DNA from: Lachnospiraceae bacterium UBA7054
GTDB lineage: Bacteria; Bacillota; Clostridia; Lachnospirales; Lachnospiraceae
NCBI GenBank assembly: GCA_002492725.1
Contig: DLAF01000052.1
Span: 534 to 42,774, forward strand
Direction: 5' to 3'
Length of the DNA: 42,241 nucleotides
Shown piece after piece: positions 1 through 7,934 of this stretch. Under the pieces are notes generated by a model. It searched no databases. It was not told the origin of the DNA and saw only the letters and a program-made list of their open reading frames with translations. The position numbers and the translations under genes were made by a program. Within the stretch, counting starts at the first letter, position 1. Every line of letters starts with the position of its first letter.

Positions 1-210
1 CACTTTAAAAGCAGGATTATAGATCTGTTCCCATGTACCCAAAAATTCCAATGTTGCTCTATTTCGCATCCAGTTTTTTACAACGTCTGCTCCTCTGGAC
101 GCGCCGACTTTGGCTTTTGCAATATCAGTTATACAGATATAATCGTCAAAATTTTCCTCTGAAACAGTAATATTGATATTCTGCACCACAATTACTTTAT
201 TGTTTCCCAT
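1..210 (-). CDS. KilA-N domain protein, 5' part only (runs off the window)
   Basis: The first 70 codons of a minus-strand gene are present and its 3' end lies beyond position 1. The reading frame begins ATG-GGA-AAC at 210, with a GGGGGA Shine-Dalgarno about eight bases upstream. The encoded segment contains DDYICITDIAK, then GADVVKNWMRNR and LEFLGTWEQIYNP, which is the signature of the KilA-N DNA-binding domain found in phage, element-borne and stand-alone bacterial proteins. The family is thought to bind DNA; the role of this member is not known. It lies 97 bp downstream of the subtilisin gene on the same strand but has its own promoter. The family assignment is firm on motif grounds; full length and any C-terminal domain cannot be seen. 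Confidence 0.85.
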   Translation of the reverse strand, partial: MGNNKVIVVQNINITVSEENFDDYICITDIAKAKVGASRGADVVKNWMRNRATLEFLGTWEQIYNPAFKV

Positions 211-257
211 CCTTTTCCCCCGTATCGCACTGAGCAATATCTTATTTCTTATAAAAA

Positions 258-286
258 AGTATATCATGTTACCTATGTTTCTTCAA
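258..286 (-). promoter_or_regulatory. sigma-A-type promoter for the KilA-N gene
   Basis: On the minus strand, TTGAAG (286-281) and TATACT (263-258) are separated by exactly 17 bases. The start codon of the KilA-N gene lies about 48 bases downstream of the -10 box. The match is close to the sigma-70 consensus; activity is inferred. Confidence 0.6.
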
Positions 287-307
287 TCCTTTTCGAACAT
301 GAGTTCT

Positions 308-2140
308 CTAAGTTGGAATACTCTCCTCCACACACAGTGCCCCATACCCCACCCGCGGATCCGGGTACTCCGCCACACCCCGAATCGGCTTTGCGCCCTT
401 TCTAAGATACGCCTTCACCTTCTCCCCGTACAGATAGGGATCATTTCCCATCACAATTCCCCACTGCATGAGCAGGGCGGCAGCTCCCGTCACAAACGGC
501 GCGGCAAAGGACGTCCCCGTGACCGGTAAGTAACCGCCCTCCCTGTCGGGCGCGATGACGCCCACGCCCGGCGCCACCAGATCCGGCTTCACATAGGCGT
601 CCGAAGTACGGCTGTTCACCTGCTCCTGATAAAGGTATCCCCTGCCGGAAAAATCCGCATAAGACTCATACACAGGATCGTAGGCTCCCACGGTGATCAC
701 TCCGGAAGCCGTGGACGGAATGGTAAGCGTCACGTCAGGCGTGGGACGGACAAAGCGGGTATCGGCGTTTCGCACGGCAGCGGAAGGCAGATAAAAGGTA
801 TAGTTGCCTGTGACTACCCGCAGAGGCCGCAGGCGAAAAGTCCACACCCCCCGATCCAAATATCTGCCGCCCATCACCGGCAGAAAATCGAAGTAAAGCT
901 CCTGTCCTGTCATATAGGGTGCCGGCTCGCCGTTATAAAAGAGGATCTGCGTCTGCCCCAGCCGATATATCTGTTTACCGGGCTGGTCAGTATCCGCTGC
1001 AAAGACCTCTCCAGATGGTGACACTACTGTCACAAGATAGCGGTCGGAATACTCCTTCCACAGTTGTACATTGAGGCCGGATTCATAGGCTCCTACTGTC
1101 ATTTCCACGATTGCGCCCTGTTCTGTGACAGCGACGTCATTTGCATTGACTGTACCAGTCACACGTGTGTCTGTCCTATCCGCCTGCAGACTGCTTCCCG
1201 CACGTGTCCCCCAATCCTCGCCTGCCCGCAGACTGCCGCCCACGTGTCCGCCGGAAGCCCCCTCATTACCGCTGCCAACGCAGATGACCGTCCTGCCGAT
1301 CTCCGAGATATTGTCGAGGAAGCGTTCCAGCAGAGAAGAACCGTTGTGCGCACCGTACGTATTGCCAAAACTCAAATTGACAGCCAACGGCATGGCAAGT
1401 TCCCGCGCCTTATTAACCGAATAAGTCAACGCCCGCATCAGCTCCGTAGTACGAGGAAAAGAATCTGCTCCGGGCATTCCCAGCCTCACGATCAAAAGAT
1501 CGCTCTCTCGCGCCATTCCCGCATAAGCCGCCCCGCGCCCTCCCCCGTTTCCCGCAGCAATTCCTGCCACTGCCGTACCATGCCCGCTGGTATCCACGCT
1601 GGGAACAAGCTGCTGCGCCGCCTGCCTGCTGCCGGTCGCAAGTGCGGCGTCAATCTCCTGCGCGCTAAACTCCCTGCCAAGCACCTGATCCCAGAGAAAA
1701 CGAATCCGCGTGTTGCCATCCGCCTTTCTGAAATCATCATTCCAATAACTGATGCCGGAATCAATAACCGCAACCAGTACACCCCGTCCTGACAATTCTC
1801 TGTACAGAGCGCTTCCCGATGCAAAACAGGAAGCTGTCAAACCTTGCAGATCCGAGAAAAAAAGGCGTTTGGGTTTTTCTACATACTCGATCTGCGGGGT
1901 CTGTGCCAGACGCTCCATCTGCGTTTCGGGAACCGTCAGGATTGCATATCCCGCAATCAGCTCCTCCACCCGGATACCAAAGTCCGAAAGGCCTGCCAGC
2001 GAACCATGATACTTAACGATCACCTCCCACGTTTTTTCCATATCATTATAACCGACGTTCAATTCCAGCGACCGTGCCCTCTCGGCGGGCGCAGTATCCA
2101 ACGCCAAATTCAGCAGGTTTTCATTTTTCTGCGAGTCCAT
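308..2140 (-). CDS. CspB-like S8 family serine peptidase (subtilase)
   Basis: This is a 610-residue subtilisin-family endopeptidase. The catalytic triad is complete: Asp127 in AVIDSGI, His187 in DTSGHGTAVAG and Ser544 in TGTSFAAP, with the oxyanion Asn292 in GSGNEG. Residues 1-95 look like an inhibitor-like prodomain. A long insert between the oxyanion Asn and the Ser (about 330-470) is rich in beta strands and fits the jelly-roll insert of the Csp germination proteases of clostridia. There is no signal peptide, so it is probably cytoplasmic or spore-associated rather than classically secreted. The ATG at 2140 is preceded by GGAG at a six-base spacing. A KilA-N gene follows on the same strand. 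The S8 assignment is certain. The Csp relationship rests on length and insert and says nothing about a demonstrated germination role. Confidence 0.9.
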   Translation of the reverse strand: MDSQKNENLLNLALDTAPAERARSLELNVGYNDMEKTWEVIVKYHGSLAGLSDFGIRVEELIAGYAILTVPETQMERLAQTPQIEYVEKPKRLFFSDLQGLTASCFASGSALYRELSGRGVLVAVIDSGISYWNDDFRKADGNTRIRFLWDQVLGREFSAQEIDAALATGSRQAAQQLVPSVDTSGHGTAVAGIAAGNGGGRGAAYAGMARESDLLIVRLGMPGADSFPRTTELMRALTYSVNKARELAMPLAVNLSFGNTYGAHNGSSLLERFLDNISEIGRTVICVGSGNEGASGGHVGGSLRAGEDWGTRAGSSLQADRTDTRVTGTVNANDVAVTEQGAIVEMTVGAYESGLNVQLWKEYSDRYLVTVVSPSGEVFAADTDQPGKQIYRLGQTQILFYNGEPAPYMTGQELYFDFLPVMGGRYLDRGVWTFRLRPLRVVTGNYTFYLPSAAVRNADTRFVRPTPDVTLTIPSTASGVITVGAYDPVYESYADFSGRGYLYQEQVNSRTSDAYVKPDLVAPGVGVIAPDREGGYLPVTGTSFAAPFVTGAAALLMQWGIVMGNDPYLYGEKVKAYLRKGAKPIRGVAEYPDPRVGYGALCVEESIPT

Positions 2141-2469
2141 TCCATTCTCCGTTCAAACCACCTTATACTTATCATATGTCAGACTGCTTCCATAAAGTGA
2201 CTGCTCGGGTATCTTCTGTCACTACAAAGCAATTTCGCAAAATTCCTGCCCCAAGCCTTTTTGCGTAAAATTTACAATGCAATCGCAAAATTTATTTTTT
2301 AAATGTCAAATTTATAATTTATTTGTAAAATATACTTGACATCCTTTTCCAGGCGTGCTAATCTGATGATACAACATAACCGGGCAGCAACAATCAAAAA
2401 AACGATGAAACACATCCGCTGCCCATACAAAACGCGGGACCTCCCCGGGAAAGGAGCGTAACCACATAT
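2141..2469. other. intergenic region between divergent genes
   Basis: This 329-bp stretch between the minus-strand subtilase and the plus-strand XRE gene holds no credible ORF. It is AT-rich around 2290-2335. It contains the plus-strand promoter at 2336-2364 and a transcribed leader of about 100 nt. The leader has an inverted repeat GGGCAGC (2381-2387) / GCTGCCC (2417-2423) and a short CTCC/GGAG pairing that overlaps the ribosome binding site near 2451-2456. Confidence 0.6.
2336..2364 (+). promoter_or_regulatory. sigma-A promoter for the XRE regulator gene
   Basis: TTGACA at 2336-2341 and TAATCT at 2359-2364 are separated by 17 bases. The -35 is a perfect consensus match and the -10 matches at four or five of six positions. 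It would produce a leader of about 100 nt before the ATG at 2470 and is the clearest promoter in this part of the window. Confidence 0.75.
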
Positions 2470-2673
2470 ATGAAAAACCTGAAACTGAAATTTGCCCGCA
2501 TGGAAAAGGATATTTCCCAGACTGAACTGGCAAAACGGGTCGGCGTCACCAGACAGACTATCGGTATGGTGGAAGCGGGAGATTACAATCCGACTTTAAA
2601 TCTGTGTATTCAGATCTGTAAATCGCTTGACAAGACATTGAATGACCTGTTCTGGGAGGAAGAAAGCGACTGA
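2470..2673 (+). CDS. small XRE-family (Cro/CI-type) transcriptional regulator
   Basis: This 67-residue protein is almost entirely one helix-turn-helix domain. The HTH segment runs from ISQTELAKRVGVTRQ through TIGMVEAGDYNPTL, followed by LCIQICKSLDKTLNDLF, as in the short YgzD-like XRE regulators. It is a predicted DNA-binding protein acting as a dimer. The AAGGAG ribosome binding site (2451-2456) sits 13 bases from the ATG, an unusually long gap, so translation may be weak or modulated. The next gene encodes a small membrane protein, a common partner arrangement for these regulators in Clostridia. The target is unknown and may be its own operon. Confidence 0.85.
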   Translation: MKNLKLKFARMEKDISQTELAKRVGVTRQTIGMVEAGDYNPTLNLCIQICKSLDKTLNDLFWEEESD

Positions 2674-2773
2674 ACAGGACAGGGTATGACCTGTTACGGG
2701 TACATATGATTACTTAAACTTCATGTAAGACGACTTACCGAACAGGAAATATTTGAAATGGAGGAGCATAAAA

Positions 2774-3262
2774 ATGAAATGGTTCAGCAAAAAAAATAAA
2801 TTAGATGAAATGCAGGAATTGAAGCTTTTAAAAATCGAGAGCAGAGGCTTCTGGCTCGGTTTTTTCGGTCTGTTTGCGTCTATCCTGGTGCAGATATTTC
2901 TATACGGTTCGGAAAATATCGGAAAGATATTCGCCGGAGAATTTATCGTATTTTTGTGCATGGGCATATATCTGATCGCAGGCTGCCTGAAAAACGGCAT
3001 CTGGGACAGACATCTGCAGGCGTCCCCCGCCGTCAATATCGGCTTCAGCCTTCTTGCCGCGGCATTGGCAGCCCTGTTTAACGCCATCATGTCTTATCGG
3101 ACTTATCATAGCGTCGGCGGCTCGTTGGCTGTCTTTATCGTATCCTTCATTATGGTCAGCATCGTGCTTTCCGTCACGCTGTGCCTCTGCGCCACCCTCT
3201 ATCAGCGCAAAAGGAAACAACTTGAGGCGGAAGACGAAGAAGAAAGCTCGGAAGAAGACTAA
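2774..3262 (+). CDS. small four-helix membrane protein (DUF6773-like)
   Basis: The product has 162 residues. The ATG at 2774 is chosen because GGAGGAG lies seven bases upstream; an in-frame TTG 21 bases earlier overlaps that Shine-Dalgarno. The N-terminus is basic (KWFSKKNKLDEMQEL), followed by about four hydrophobic segments (roughly residues 25-45, 55-75, 85-105 and 115-145) and an acidic tail (EDEEESSEED). This matches my recollection of a Firmicutes membrane family often encoded beside a small XRE regulator. No catalytic motif is visible and the function is unknown. It probably shares a transcript with the XRE gene 100 bp upstream. Confidence 0.7.
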   Translation: MKWFSKKNKLDEMQELKLLKIESRGFWLGFFGLFASILVQIFLYGSENIGKIFAGEFIVFLCMGIYLIAGCLKNGIWDRHLQASPAVNIGFSLLAAALAALFNAIMSYRTYHSVGGSLAVFIVSFIMVSIVLSVTLCLCATLYQRKRKQLEAEDEEESSEED

Positions 3263-3323
3263 TATAGTCAGTAATAAGTTTATTATTACATAAAAGAAAT
3301 CTTATGAGAAAAAGGAGAAAAAC

Positions 3324-4259
3324 ATGAACACACAAGATTACAAAGCTTACAAAAAGGAATTTTCCGGCATCGGCATCCGTATGCTCATCAGCACGGTTAT
3401 CATCCTCGCACTCCAGTCCGGCGCGTCTGCAATTTTGCTCACGCTCTTTCCCCAGTGGCAGGGCAATTTTGCAATCACATTGGTTATAACCATGTTGCCG
3501 CTGTACCTGATAGGCTTTCCGATCAGCTTTGCTCTGCTGCGAGATAAAAATGCGCCTGCCATTGAGAAACATACCATGACAGCCGGACAGCTCATCATCG
3601 CCTTTTTGATGCTCTATGGCATCATGATTGTCGGAAACCTGATCGGTCTTGCCCTCACCGCCGGCATCGGCTTACTCAAGGGCTCTCCCGTGCAGAATGC
3701 AATGGTCAATTTGGTATCCGGCGGCTCTCTCTGGGTCACGGCCATTTTCACGGTGTTGTGCGCTCCTGTTTTTGAAGAACTTCTGTTCCGCAAACTGATC
3801 TGCAGCAGGGTCGTAAAGTATGGAGAAGGTGTTGCCGTAGTGGTTTCGGGGCTGCTGTTCGGTCTGTTCCACATGAATTTTAATCAGTTCTTCTACGCCT
3901 TCTTCCTTGGCTGCTTTTTAGCTTTTCTCTATGTAAAGACCGGCAACCTGAAATATACGATTCTGCTGCACATGGTCCTGAACTTCTTCGGAACCGTTTT
4001 AGGCGGTATCATCATGTCACTGGATCAAAGCAATCCTTTCATGATGATCATCATGGCCGTCTACTCCCTGTGCATCTACGGCATGGCAATCGCGGGTATC
4101 GTGCTGCTCATTGTTAAGCGCCGTAAGCTGACATTGAACCCGGGAGAGATTGTGATTGAAAAGGGGCAGCGTTTCAAGACTGTGATTTTGAATGTCGGCA
4201 TGATCCTGTTCTGCCTCGTCCTTTTTGCAATCATGATCGCGCAGGCGTTCTTTATGTAA
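3324..4259 (+). CDS. CPBP family intramembrane glutamic endopeptidase
   Basis: This 311-residue integral membrane protein has about eight hydrophobic helices. The family (CAAX protease and bacteriocin-processing, formerly Abi) motifs are present: EELLFR with Glu151/Glu152 and Arg156, then a histidine in GLFHMNF (His183), and HMVLN (His216, Asn220). These residues form the glutamate-centred active site in the membrane. Bacterial members take part in peptide processing, bacteriocin immunity or unknown roles, so the substrate cannot be stated. AAAGGAG precedes the ATG. It follows the XRE/membrane pair and precedes the YeiH-type exporter on the same strand. It is one of two CPBP genes in the window, the other at 10705-11556 on the opposite strand. 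Confidence 0.88.
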   Translation: MNTQDYKAYKKEFSGIGIRMLISTVIILALQSGASAILLTLFPQWQGNFAITLVITMLPLYLIGFPISFALLRDKNAPAIEKHTMTAGQLIIAFLMLYGIMIVGNLIGLALTAGIGLLKGSPVQNAMVNLVSGGSLWVTAIFTVLCAPVFEELLFRKLICSRVVKYGEGVAVVVSGLLFGLFHMNFNQFFYAFFLGCFLAFLYVKTGNLKYTILLHMVLNFFGTVLGGIIMSLDQSNPFMMIIMAVYSLCIYGMAIAGIVLLIVKRRKLTLNPGEIVIEKGQRFKTVILNVGMILFCLVLFAIMIAQAFFM

Positions 4260-4262
4260 AAG

Positions 4263-4313
4263 TTGACAATTCCCTCGTAATATAAGACAATCTTATCAGA
4301 TTATCTTATCAGA
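4263..4313 (+). promoter_or_regulatory. candidate promoter with an 11-bp direct repeat before the YeiH-like gene
   Basis: TTGACA (4263-4268) is followed 17 bases later by GACAAT (4286-4291), a -10 box matching at four of six positions. Two perfect copies of ATCTTATCAGA (4290-4300 and 4303-4313) occur with a 13-bp period between the -10 box and the Shine-Dalgarno. TCCCTC (4271-4276) could also pair with the GAGGGA of the ribosome binding site. The repeat is a plausible operator; no regulator is identified. Confidence 0.4.
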
Positions 4314-4327
4314 GGGAGGAAAAACAA

Positions 4328-5365
4328 ATGAATCTGATTAAAGACAACTGGAAGGGACTTATGCTGTGCCTGTGCATCGCCGTCCCTTCCTGGTTTCTCG
4401 GCAAACAATTCCCGATCATCGGCGGCGCGGTCATCGCCATTCTGGCCGGCATGATTCTTACCCTTTTTATCAAAAATAAGGCACCCTTTGCATCCGGCAT
4501 CAAATTCACCTCAAAAAAGATTTTACAGTGGGCCGTGGTCCTGTTGGGCTTCGGTCTGAATCTGAGTGTAATCCTGGAGACCGGGAAGCAATCCCTGCCC
4601 ATCATCTTAAGCACCATCACCGTATCTCTGGTGATTGCCTACGTGCTGCATAAGCTCATGCACATACCGGGTAAAATTTCCACGCTGGTGGGCGTAGGCT
4701 CCTCCATCTGCGGCGGCTCTGCGATTGCCGCCACCGCCCCGGTCATCGACGCGGACGATGAGGAAGTCGCTCAAGCGATTTCCGTGATTTTTTTCTTCAA
4801 TGTGCTGGCGGCTTTGATCTTTCCCACGCTGGGCAAGCTGATCGGTTTTTCCACGGTGAGCGGTGAAGCCTTCGGTATTTTTGCAGGAACAGCCGTTAAC
4901 GACACCAGCTCCGTGACCGCAGCAGCCTCCACCTGGGACAATATGTGGAACCTCGGTTCCGCGACGCTTGATACCGCCGTCACGGTAAAGCTGACCCGCA
5001 CACTGGCAATCATCCCCATCACGCTTGTTCTGGCCTTCCTGCGCACGCGCAGCGAAAAATCCTCCGGAGCAGAGGGCAAAAAAGTCAGCCTGAAACAGAT
5101 CTTTCCCATGTTCATCCTGTACTTTATCGCCGCCTCTGTCATCACCACGATCGCCGTAACCTGCGGCGTGGACGCAGGCGTCTTTTCCCCTATAAAAGAA
5201 TTGAGCAAGTTTTTCATCGTCCTTGCCATGTCCGCCATCGGACTAAATACCGATATCATCAAACTGATAAAAACCGGCGGCAAGCCGATCATCATGGGAT
5301 TTTGCTGCTGGGTAGGCATTACTGCCGTGAGCCTTATCATGCAGCATATGATGGGATTGTGGTAA
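4328..5365 (+). CDS. YeiH/UPF0324 family putative sulfate exporter
   Basis: The product is 345 residues with about ten hydrophobic helices, the usual length of the UPF0324 (YeiH) family. Family-typical stretches are seen: PSWFLGKQFPIIGGAV near the start, KILQWAVVLLGFGLNL in the middle, and SSICGGSAIAATAPVI followed by FGIFAGTAVNDTSSV, where the conserved Gly/Ser/Asn-rich loops lie. Members are annotated as putative sulfate or sulfite-type anion exporters, mostly by homology. AGGGAGG precedes the ATG by eight bases. The gene converges with the 248-codon minus-strand gene, leaving four bases between stop codons and no clear terminator. Family call firm; substrate inferred. Confidence 0.88.
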   Translation: MNLIKDNWKGLMLCLCIAVPSWFLGKQFPIIGGAVIAILAGMILTLFIKNKAPFASGIKFTSKKILQWAVVLLGFGLNLSVILETGKQSLPIILSTITVSLVIAYVLHKLMHIPGKISTLVGVGSSICGGSAIAATAPVIDADDEEVAQAISVIFFFNVLAALIFPTLGKLIGFSTVSGEAFGIFAGTAVNDTSSVTAAASTWDNMWNLGSATLDTAVTVKLTRTLAIIPITLVLAFLRTRSEKSSGAEGKKVSLKQIFPMFILYFIAASVITTIAVTCGVDAGVFSPIKELSKFFIVLAMSAIGLNTDIIKLIKTGGKPIIMGFCCWVGITAVSLIMQHMMGLW

Positions 5366-5369
5366 ACGG

Positions 5370-6098
5370 TCACTTTTGCGGGATCGCTATTTTCTCACGG
5401 CTTGCGGCAAAAAAAGCGGTGCCGCCGTAAACGCCCGCCTCATACAGTTTCCCGATGATTTCCAGCATCCGCTGATTCAGTCTGTGATACAAAACCGGCT
5501 GATCCCAGCGGATGCCCTGTATATAGTCCCGCTGCCTGTTGTTAAGGCAGCGCAATCCGTTATTCCCGCTTTTTTCAGTTTGACTATATTGGTCACCCAA
5601 TAGTTTCCCAAAAGAACAGGATAAATAACTGTAGGTTTCTCCGTCCTGCCCGCACTTTCGATGTAACAGCTCTGTCAGTTTTCCGTCCCGCCTCGGTTCG
5701 TAGACGGATTCTTTCCAAAGGATTACCTGTGTCTGCGCTGCTTTGTCTTCCTGCAAACGTATTTTTAAATCCGACGCTCCTGTCATACCATTTTGACTAT
5801 TAGAGTCAATTACTATTTTCCTCATGCTTCGTCTTCCGAACGCATCCTGCTCCTGCACGAAGGTTTCTTGTGGCGCAAACAGTTCCGCCGAAGGTTCCTC
5901 TCTCAAAAGCACGCGGCTCTCATACAGATACTCCATCATAATCCGCTGCACCTTTGCCCGCGGCGCGGGGTAGTCCAAGCGGTCTACGATCTGCTCCAGC
6001 GTATACCCGATATCCGTCAGATGCCTGATGGCGCCGCCGCAGGCCGCGTCGGTGACAAAACTCGATAAGGCGCTCTGAAAATAACTCGGTTCATCCAT
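5370..6098 (-). CDS. uncharacterised protein downstream of nth
   Basis: I do not recognise this family. The preferred start is the ATG at 6098 (Met-Asp-Glu-Pro), because GGAGGGAC stands five bases upstream. An alternative ATG at 6116 would overlap the nth stop codon by four bases (ATGA) and give 248 residues. From 6098 the product is 242 residues. The first 80 residues are mostly helical and could form a small winged-helix-like unit (GYTLEQIVDRLDYPAPRAKV). The rest is mixed, with many basic and polar residues, no transmembrane segment and no known catalytic motif. Coupling to endonuclease III suggests co-transcription with nth and the nicotinamidase-like gene, which does not by itself show a DNA repair function. 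Confidence 0.75.
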   Translation of the reverse strand: MDEPSYFQSALSSFVTDAACGGAIRHLTDIGYTLEQIVDRLDYPAPRAKVQRIMMEYLYESRVLLREEPSAELFAPQETFVQEQDAFGRRSMRKIVIDSNSQNGMTGASDLKIRLQEDKAAQTQVILWKESVYEPRRDGKLTELLHRKCGQDGETYSYLSCSFGKLLGDQYSQTEKSGNNGLRCLNNRQRDYIQGIRWDQPVLYHRLNQRMLEIIGKLYEAGVYGGTAFFAASREKIAIPQK

Positions 6099-6112
6099 CA
6101 GCCGTCCCTCCG

Positions 6113-6745
6113 TCATACTTTTTGCTTACAGATATCCGCCAGACAGCACCTGTCACAGTAAGGATTCGTCCGCGCCGTACAGACCTCCCTGCCGTGCAGG
6201 ACGAAGCGGTGGCACAGGTCACTCCCTTCTTCGGGCGGTACGATCTTCCACAGGGCCATCTCCACCTTCTTCGGCTCCTTGATCCCGTCAACCAGGCCAA
6301 TGCGGTTGCACAGGCGGATACAGTGGGTATCCGTGACGATGGCGGGCTTGCCGAACACATCCCCCATAATCAGGTTGGCACTCTTCCTGCCCACGCCGGG
6401 CAGCTTCAAAAGTGCATCAAAATCATCGGGCACCTGCCCGCCGTATTCCTCTTTTAACTGCTTCATGCAGGCGCTGATATCTCTGGCCTTACTGTTTCCC
6501 AGCCCGCAGGGGTGCACGATGGCCTCAATCTCCTCCACGGGCGCCGCCGCAAGCGCATCCACATCGGGAAATTTCTCATAGAGCTTTTCCACCACCACAT
6601 TGACTCTCGCGTCGGTGCACTGTGCGGCCAGCCGCACGCTGACCAGCAGTTTCCACGCTTCGTTATACTCCAAAGAACAGCCCGCGTCAGGATATTCCTG
6701 CTTCAGTCTCTCAATGACCGCGAGCGCCAGTTCCTTTTTTCTCAT
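6113..6745 (-). CDS. nth: endonuclease III
   Basis: This is a DNA glycosylase/AP lyase of base excision repair that removes oxidised pyrimidines. The 210-residue length is typical. The helix-hairpin-helix LLKLPGVGRKSANLI contains the catalytic Lys121, and the catalytic Asp139 lies in IVTDTHCIRLCNRIG. The C-terminal 4Fe-4S cysteines are Cys189, Cys197, Cys200 and Cys206. The first spacing is seven residues (CTARTNPYC) rather than the six of the E. coli enzyme, with the rest C-X2-C-X5-C. GGAGG precedes the ATG at 6745. It lies 12 bases after the nicotinamidase-like gene and is followed by the uncharacterised gene at 5370-6098, so the three probably form one transcript. Confidence 0.95.
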   Translation of the reverse strand: MRKKELALAVIERLKQEYPDAGCSLEYNEAWKLLVSVRLAAQCTDARVNVVVEKLYEKFPDVDALAAAPVEEIEAIVHPCGLGNSKARDISACMKQLKEEYGGQVPDDFDALLKLPGVGRKSANLIMGDVFGKPAIVTDTHCIRLCNRIGLVDGIKEPKKVEMALWKIVPPEEGSDLCHRFVLHGREVCTARTNPYCDRCCLADICKQKV

Positions 6746-6757
6746 GAGCTACCTCCA

Positions 6758-7285
6758 TCACATCCCGTCAACGATCTCCACCTGACACATCTTCATCGCC
6801 TCCAGCGCGTTTTTATGACTCTGCGGTGTGACGCCGGCACAGCAGTCGGCTTTGACCCTTACGGTCACTTCCGGCAGAAACGCCTTGATCACCAACGCAT
6901 TAGAAATGACACAAATGTCAGTGCAAAGACCAATCAGCGTAACGCTCTTTAAGTCTGTCATCTTTTTCAGATATTCCGCCAGTTCTACGGAACCGAAAGC
7001 AGGCTTGTCGAAAATCTTTGCCTCTTCCCCGCAGGCCCGGCTCACCTGCTCACTAATCTGCCAGCCTTCCGTATCCTTGATACAGTGGGGGACGGGAAGC
7101 TTCTTCCCCTCCTGCGTATCGAGATACCCTTCATAGTGGGTGTCCCTCGTGCAGATCACTTCGCCGTCAAAATCACGGATACACGCCGCCACCTTCTCCA
7201 CAATGGCTTCCGCCTCCTTCGTGCCGAGGGCGCCGTCAATAAAATCATTCTGCATATCAATCACTGCTAACACATTTTTTGCCAT
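6758..7285 (-). CDS. nicotinamidase-like cysteine hydrolase (isochorismatase fold)
   Basis: The start at 7285 follows AAGGAGG at a six-base spacing and gives 175 residues, which fits the family; 14 upstream codons in frame are rejected. The catalytic triad is Asp10 (AVIDMQNDF), Lys94 (IFDKPAF) and Cys125 (GLCTDICV). Metal ligands typical of nicotinamidases are present as Asp48 and His50 (CTRDTH) and His67 (PVPHCIKDTEGW). This supports nicotinamide-to-nicotinate deamidation in NAD salvage over a generic isochorismatase, though pyrazinamidase-like or other amidase substrates are possible. It heads a probable operon with nth. An extended -10 promoter sits about 45 bases upstream. Confidence 0.85.
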   Translation of the reverse strand: MAKNVLAVIDMQNDFIDGALGTKEAEAIVEKVAACIRDFDGEVICTRDTHYEGYLDTQEGKKLPVPHCIKDTEGWQISEQVSRACGEEAKIFDKPAFGSVELAEYLKKMTDLKSVTLIGLCTDICVISNALVIKAFLPEVTVRVKADCCAGVTPQSHKNALEAMKMCQVEIVDGM

Positions 7286-7330
7286 AGACAACCTCCTTAA
7301 AGCCTCTTTTCCATTCTTGCTTTTCATCTT

Positions 7331-7339
7331 ATTATAGCA
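7331..7339 (-). promoter_or_regulatory. extended -10 promoter for the nicotinamidase-nth operon
   Basis: The minus strand reads TGCTATAAT (7339-7331), a perfect extended -10 element. No good -35 box is visible 17 bases upstream (TTCTGT), as is common for extended -10 promoters. The distance to the ATG at 7285 is about 46 bases. Confidence 0.5.
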
Positions 7340-7472
7340 TATATAACATAATCACAGAAACCGTAAAAAGCAAAAGCTTTCTAATGGGCAGCCGCCCCAA
7401 AAAACAAGAAAAATCTCCGCACATTTTGGGAGCGTAATCCGTTAAACATAGTGAAGGGAGGTATGACGGCGC

Positions 7473-7934
7473 ATGGACTTGGAAGAACAATACGACAAAA
7501 TATTCCGCTACTGCTATTTCAAGCTCTACGATAAGCAATTAGCGCAGGATATCACGCAGGAAACCTTTCTTCGATTTTATGATAAGAAGATTAGGCTTAC
7601 TAACAGCAAGGAACTCGCCTACCTGTATACGATCGCCAAAAATCTGTGCGTGGATGCCTTTCGTCAAAAGCCGCTTTTTTCTTTGGCGGATGTGGATGAC
7701 GCCGTCTCCCCTGACACCACGGAAGACCTGATCGACAGCCTGGCACTACGAAATGCCCTCGAAAAACTGCCGAAAGAAGAACAGGAAGTATTATTTCTGC
7801 GCTATGTCAATGAGCTTCCGATTGCATCCATTTGTAAAATGACAGGCATTTCACGTTTCGCCGTTTACCGCCGACTGTCAAAAGCCGTCAGACAATTAAA
7901 AGGAACTTTGGAAAAGGAGGGATTTTTTGAATGA
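7473..7934 (+). CDS. ECF-type RNA polymerase sigma factor
   Basis: This 153-residue protein has sigma region 2 at residues 1-60 (FRYCYFKLYDKQLAQDITQETFLRF) and region 4 at about 85-150, with the HTH in LPIASICKMTGISRFAVYRRLSKAVRQL. It lacks regions 1 and 3, as in group 4 (ECF) sigma factors, and would direct RNA polymerase to a small regulon. AAGGGAGG lies 11 bases before the ATG. The stop overlaps the next start by four bases (ATGA), and a membrane protein, an ABC ATPase and a permease follow. This gene order suggests a cell-envelope or antimicrobial-peptide stress unit. No recognisable anti-sigma factor is adjacent; the next gene's membrane protein could serve, which is speculative. Confidence 0.88.
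   Translation: MDLEEQYDKIFRYCYFKLYDKQLAQDITQETFLRFYDKKIRLTNSKELAYLYTIAKNLCVDAFRQKPLFSLADVDDAVSPDTTEDLIDSLALRNALEKLPKEEQEVLFLRYVNELPIASICKMTGISRFAVYRRLSKAVRQLKGTLEKEGFFE

Noticed and set aside
1064..1792. 242-codon plus-strand ORF opposite the subtilase
   Set aside because: Antisense to catalytic segments of the subtilase; no Shine-Dalgarno or family resemblance.
4260..4327. TTGACA followed by TATAAG as a tighter promoter for the YeiH-like gene
   Set aside because: The spacing is only 12 bases, too short for sigma-A; the 17-base alternative with a poorer -10 was kept.
4771..5373. 200-codon minus-strand ORF opposite the YeiH-like gene
   Set aside because: Its sequence is the complement of membrane helices of the real gene; no independent coding evidence.
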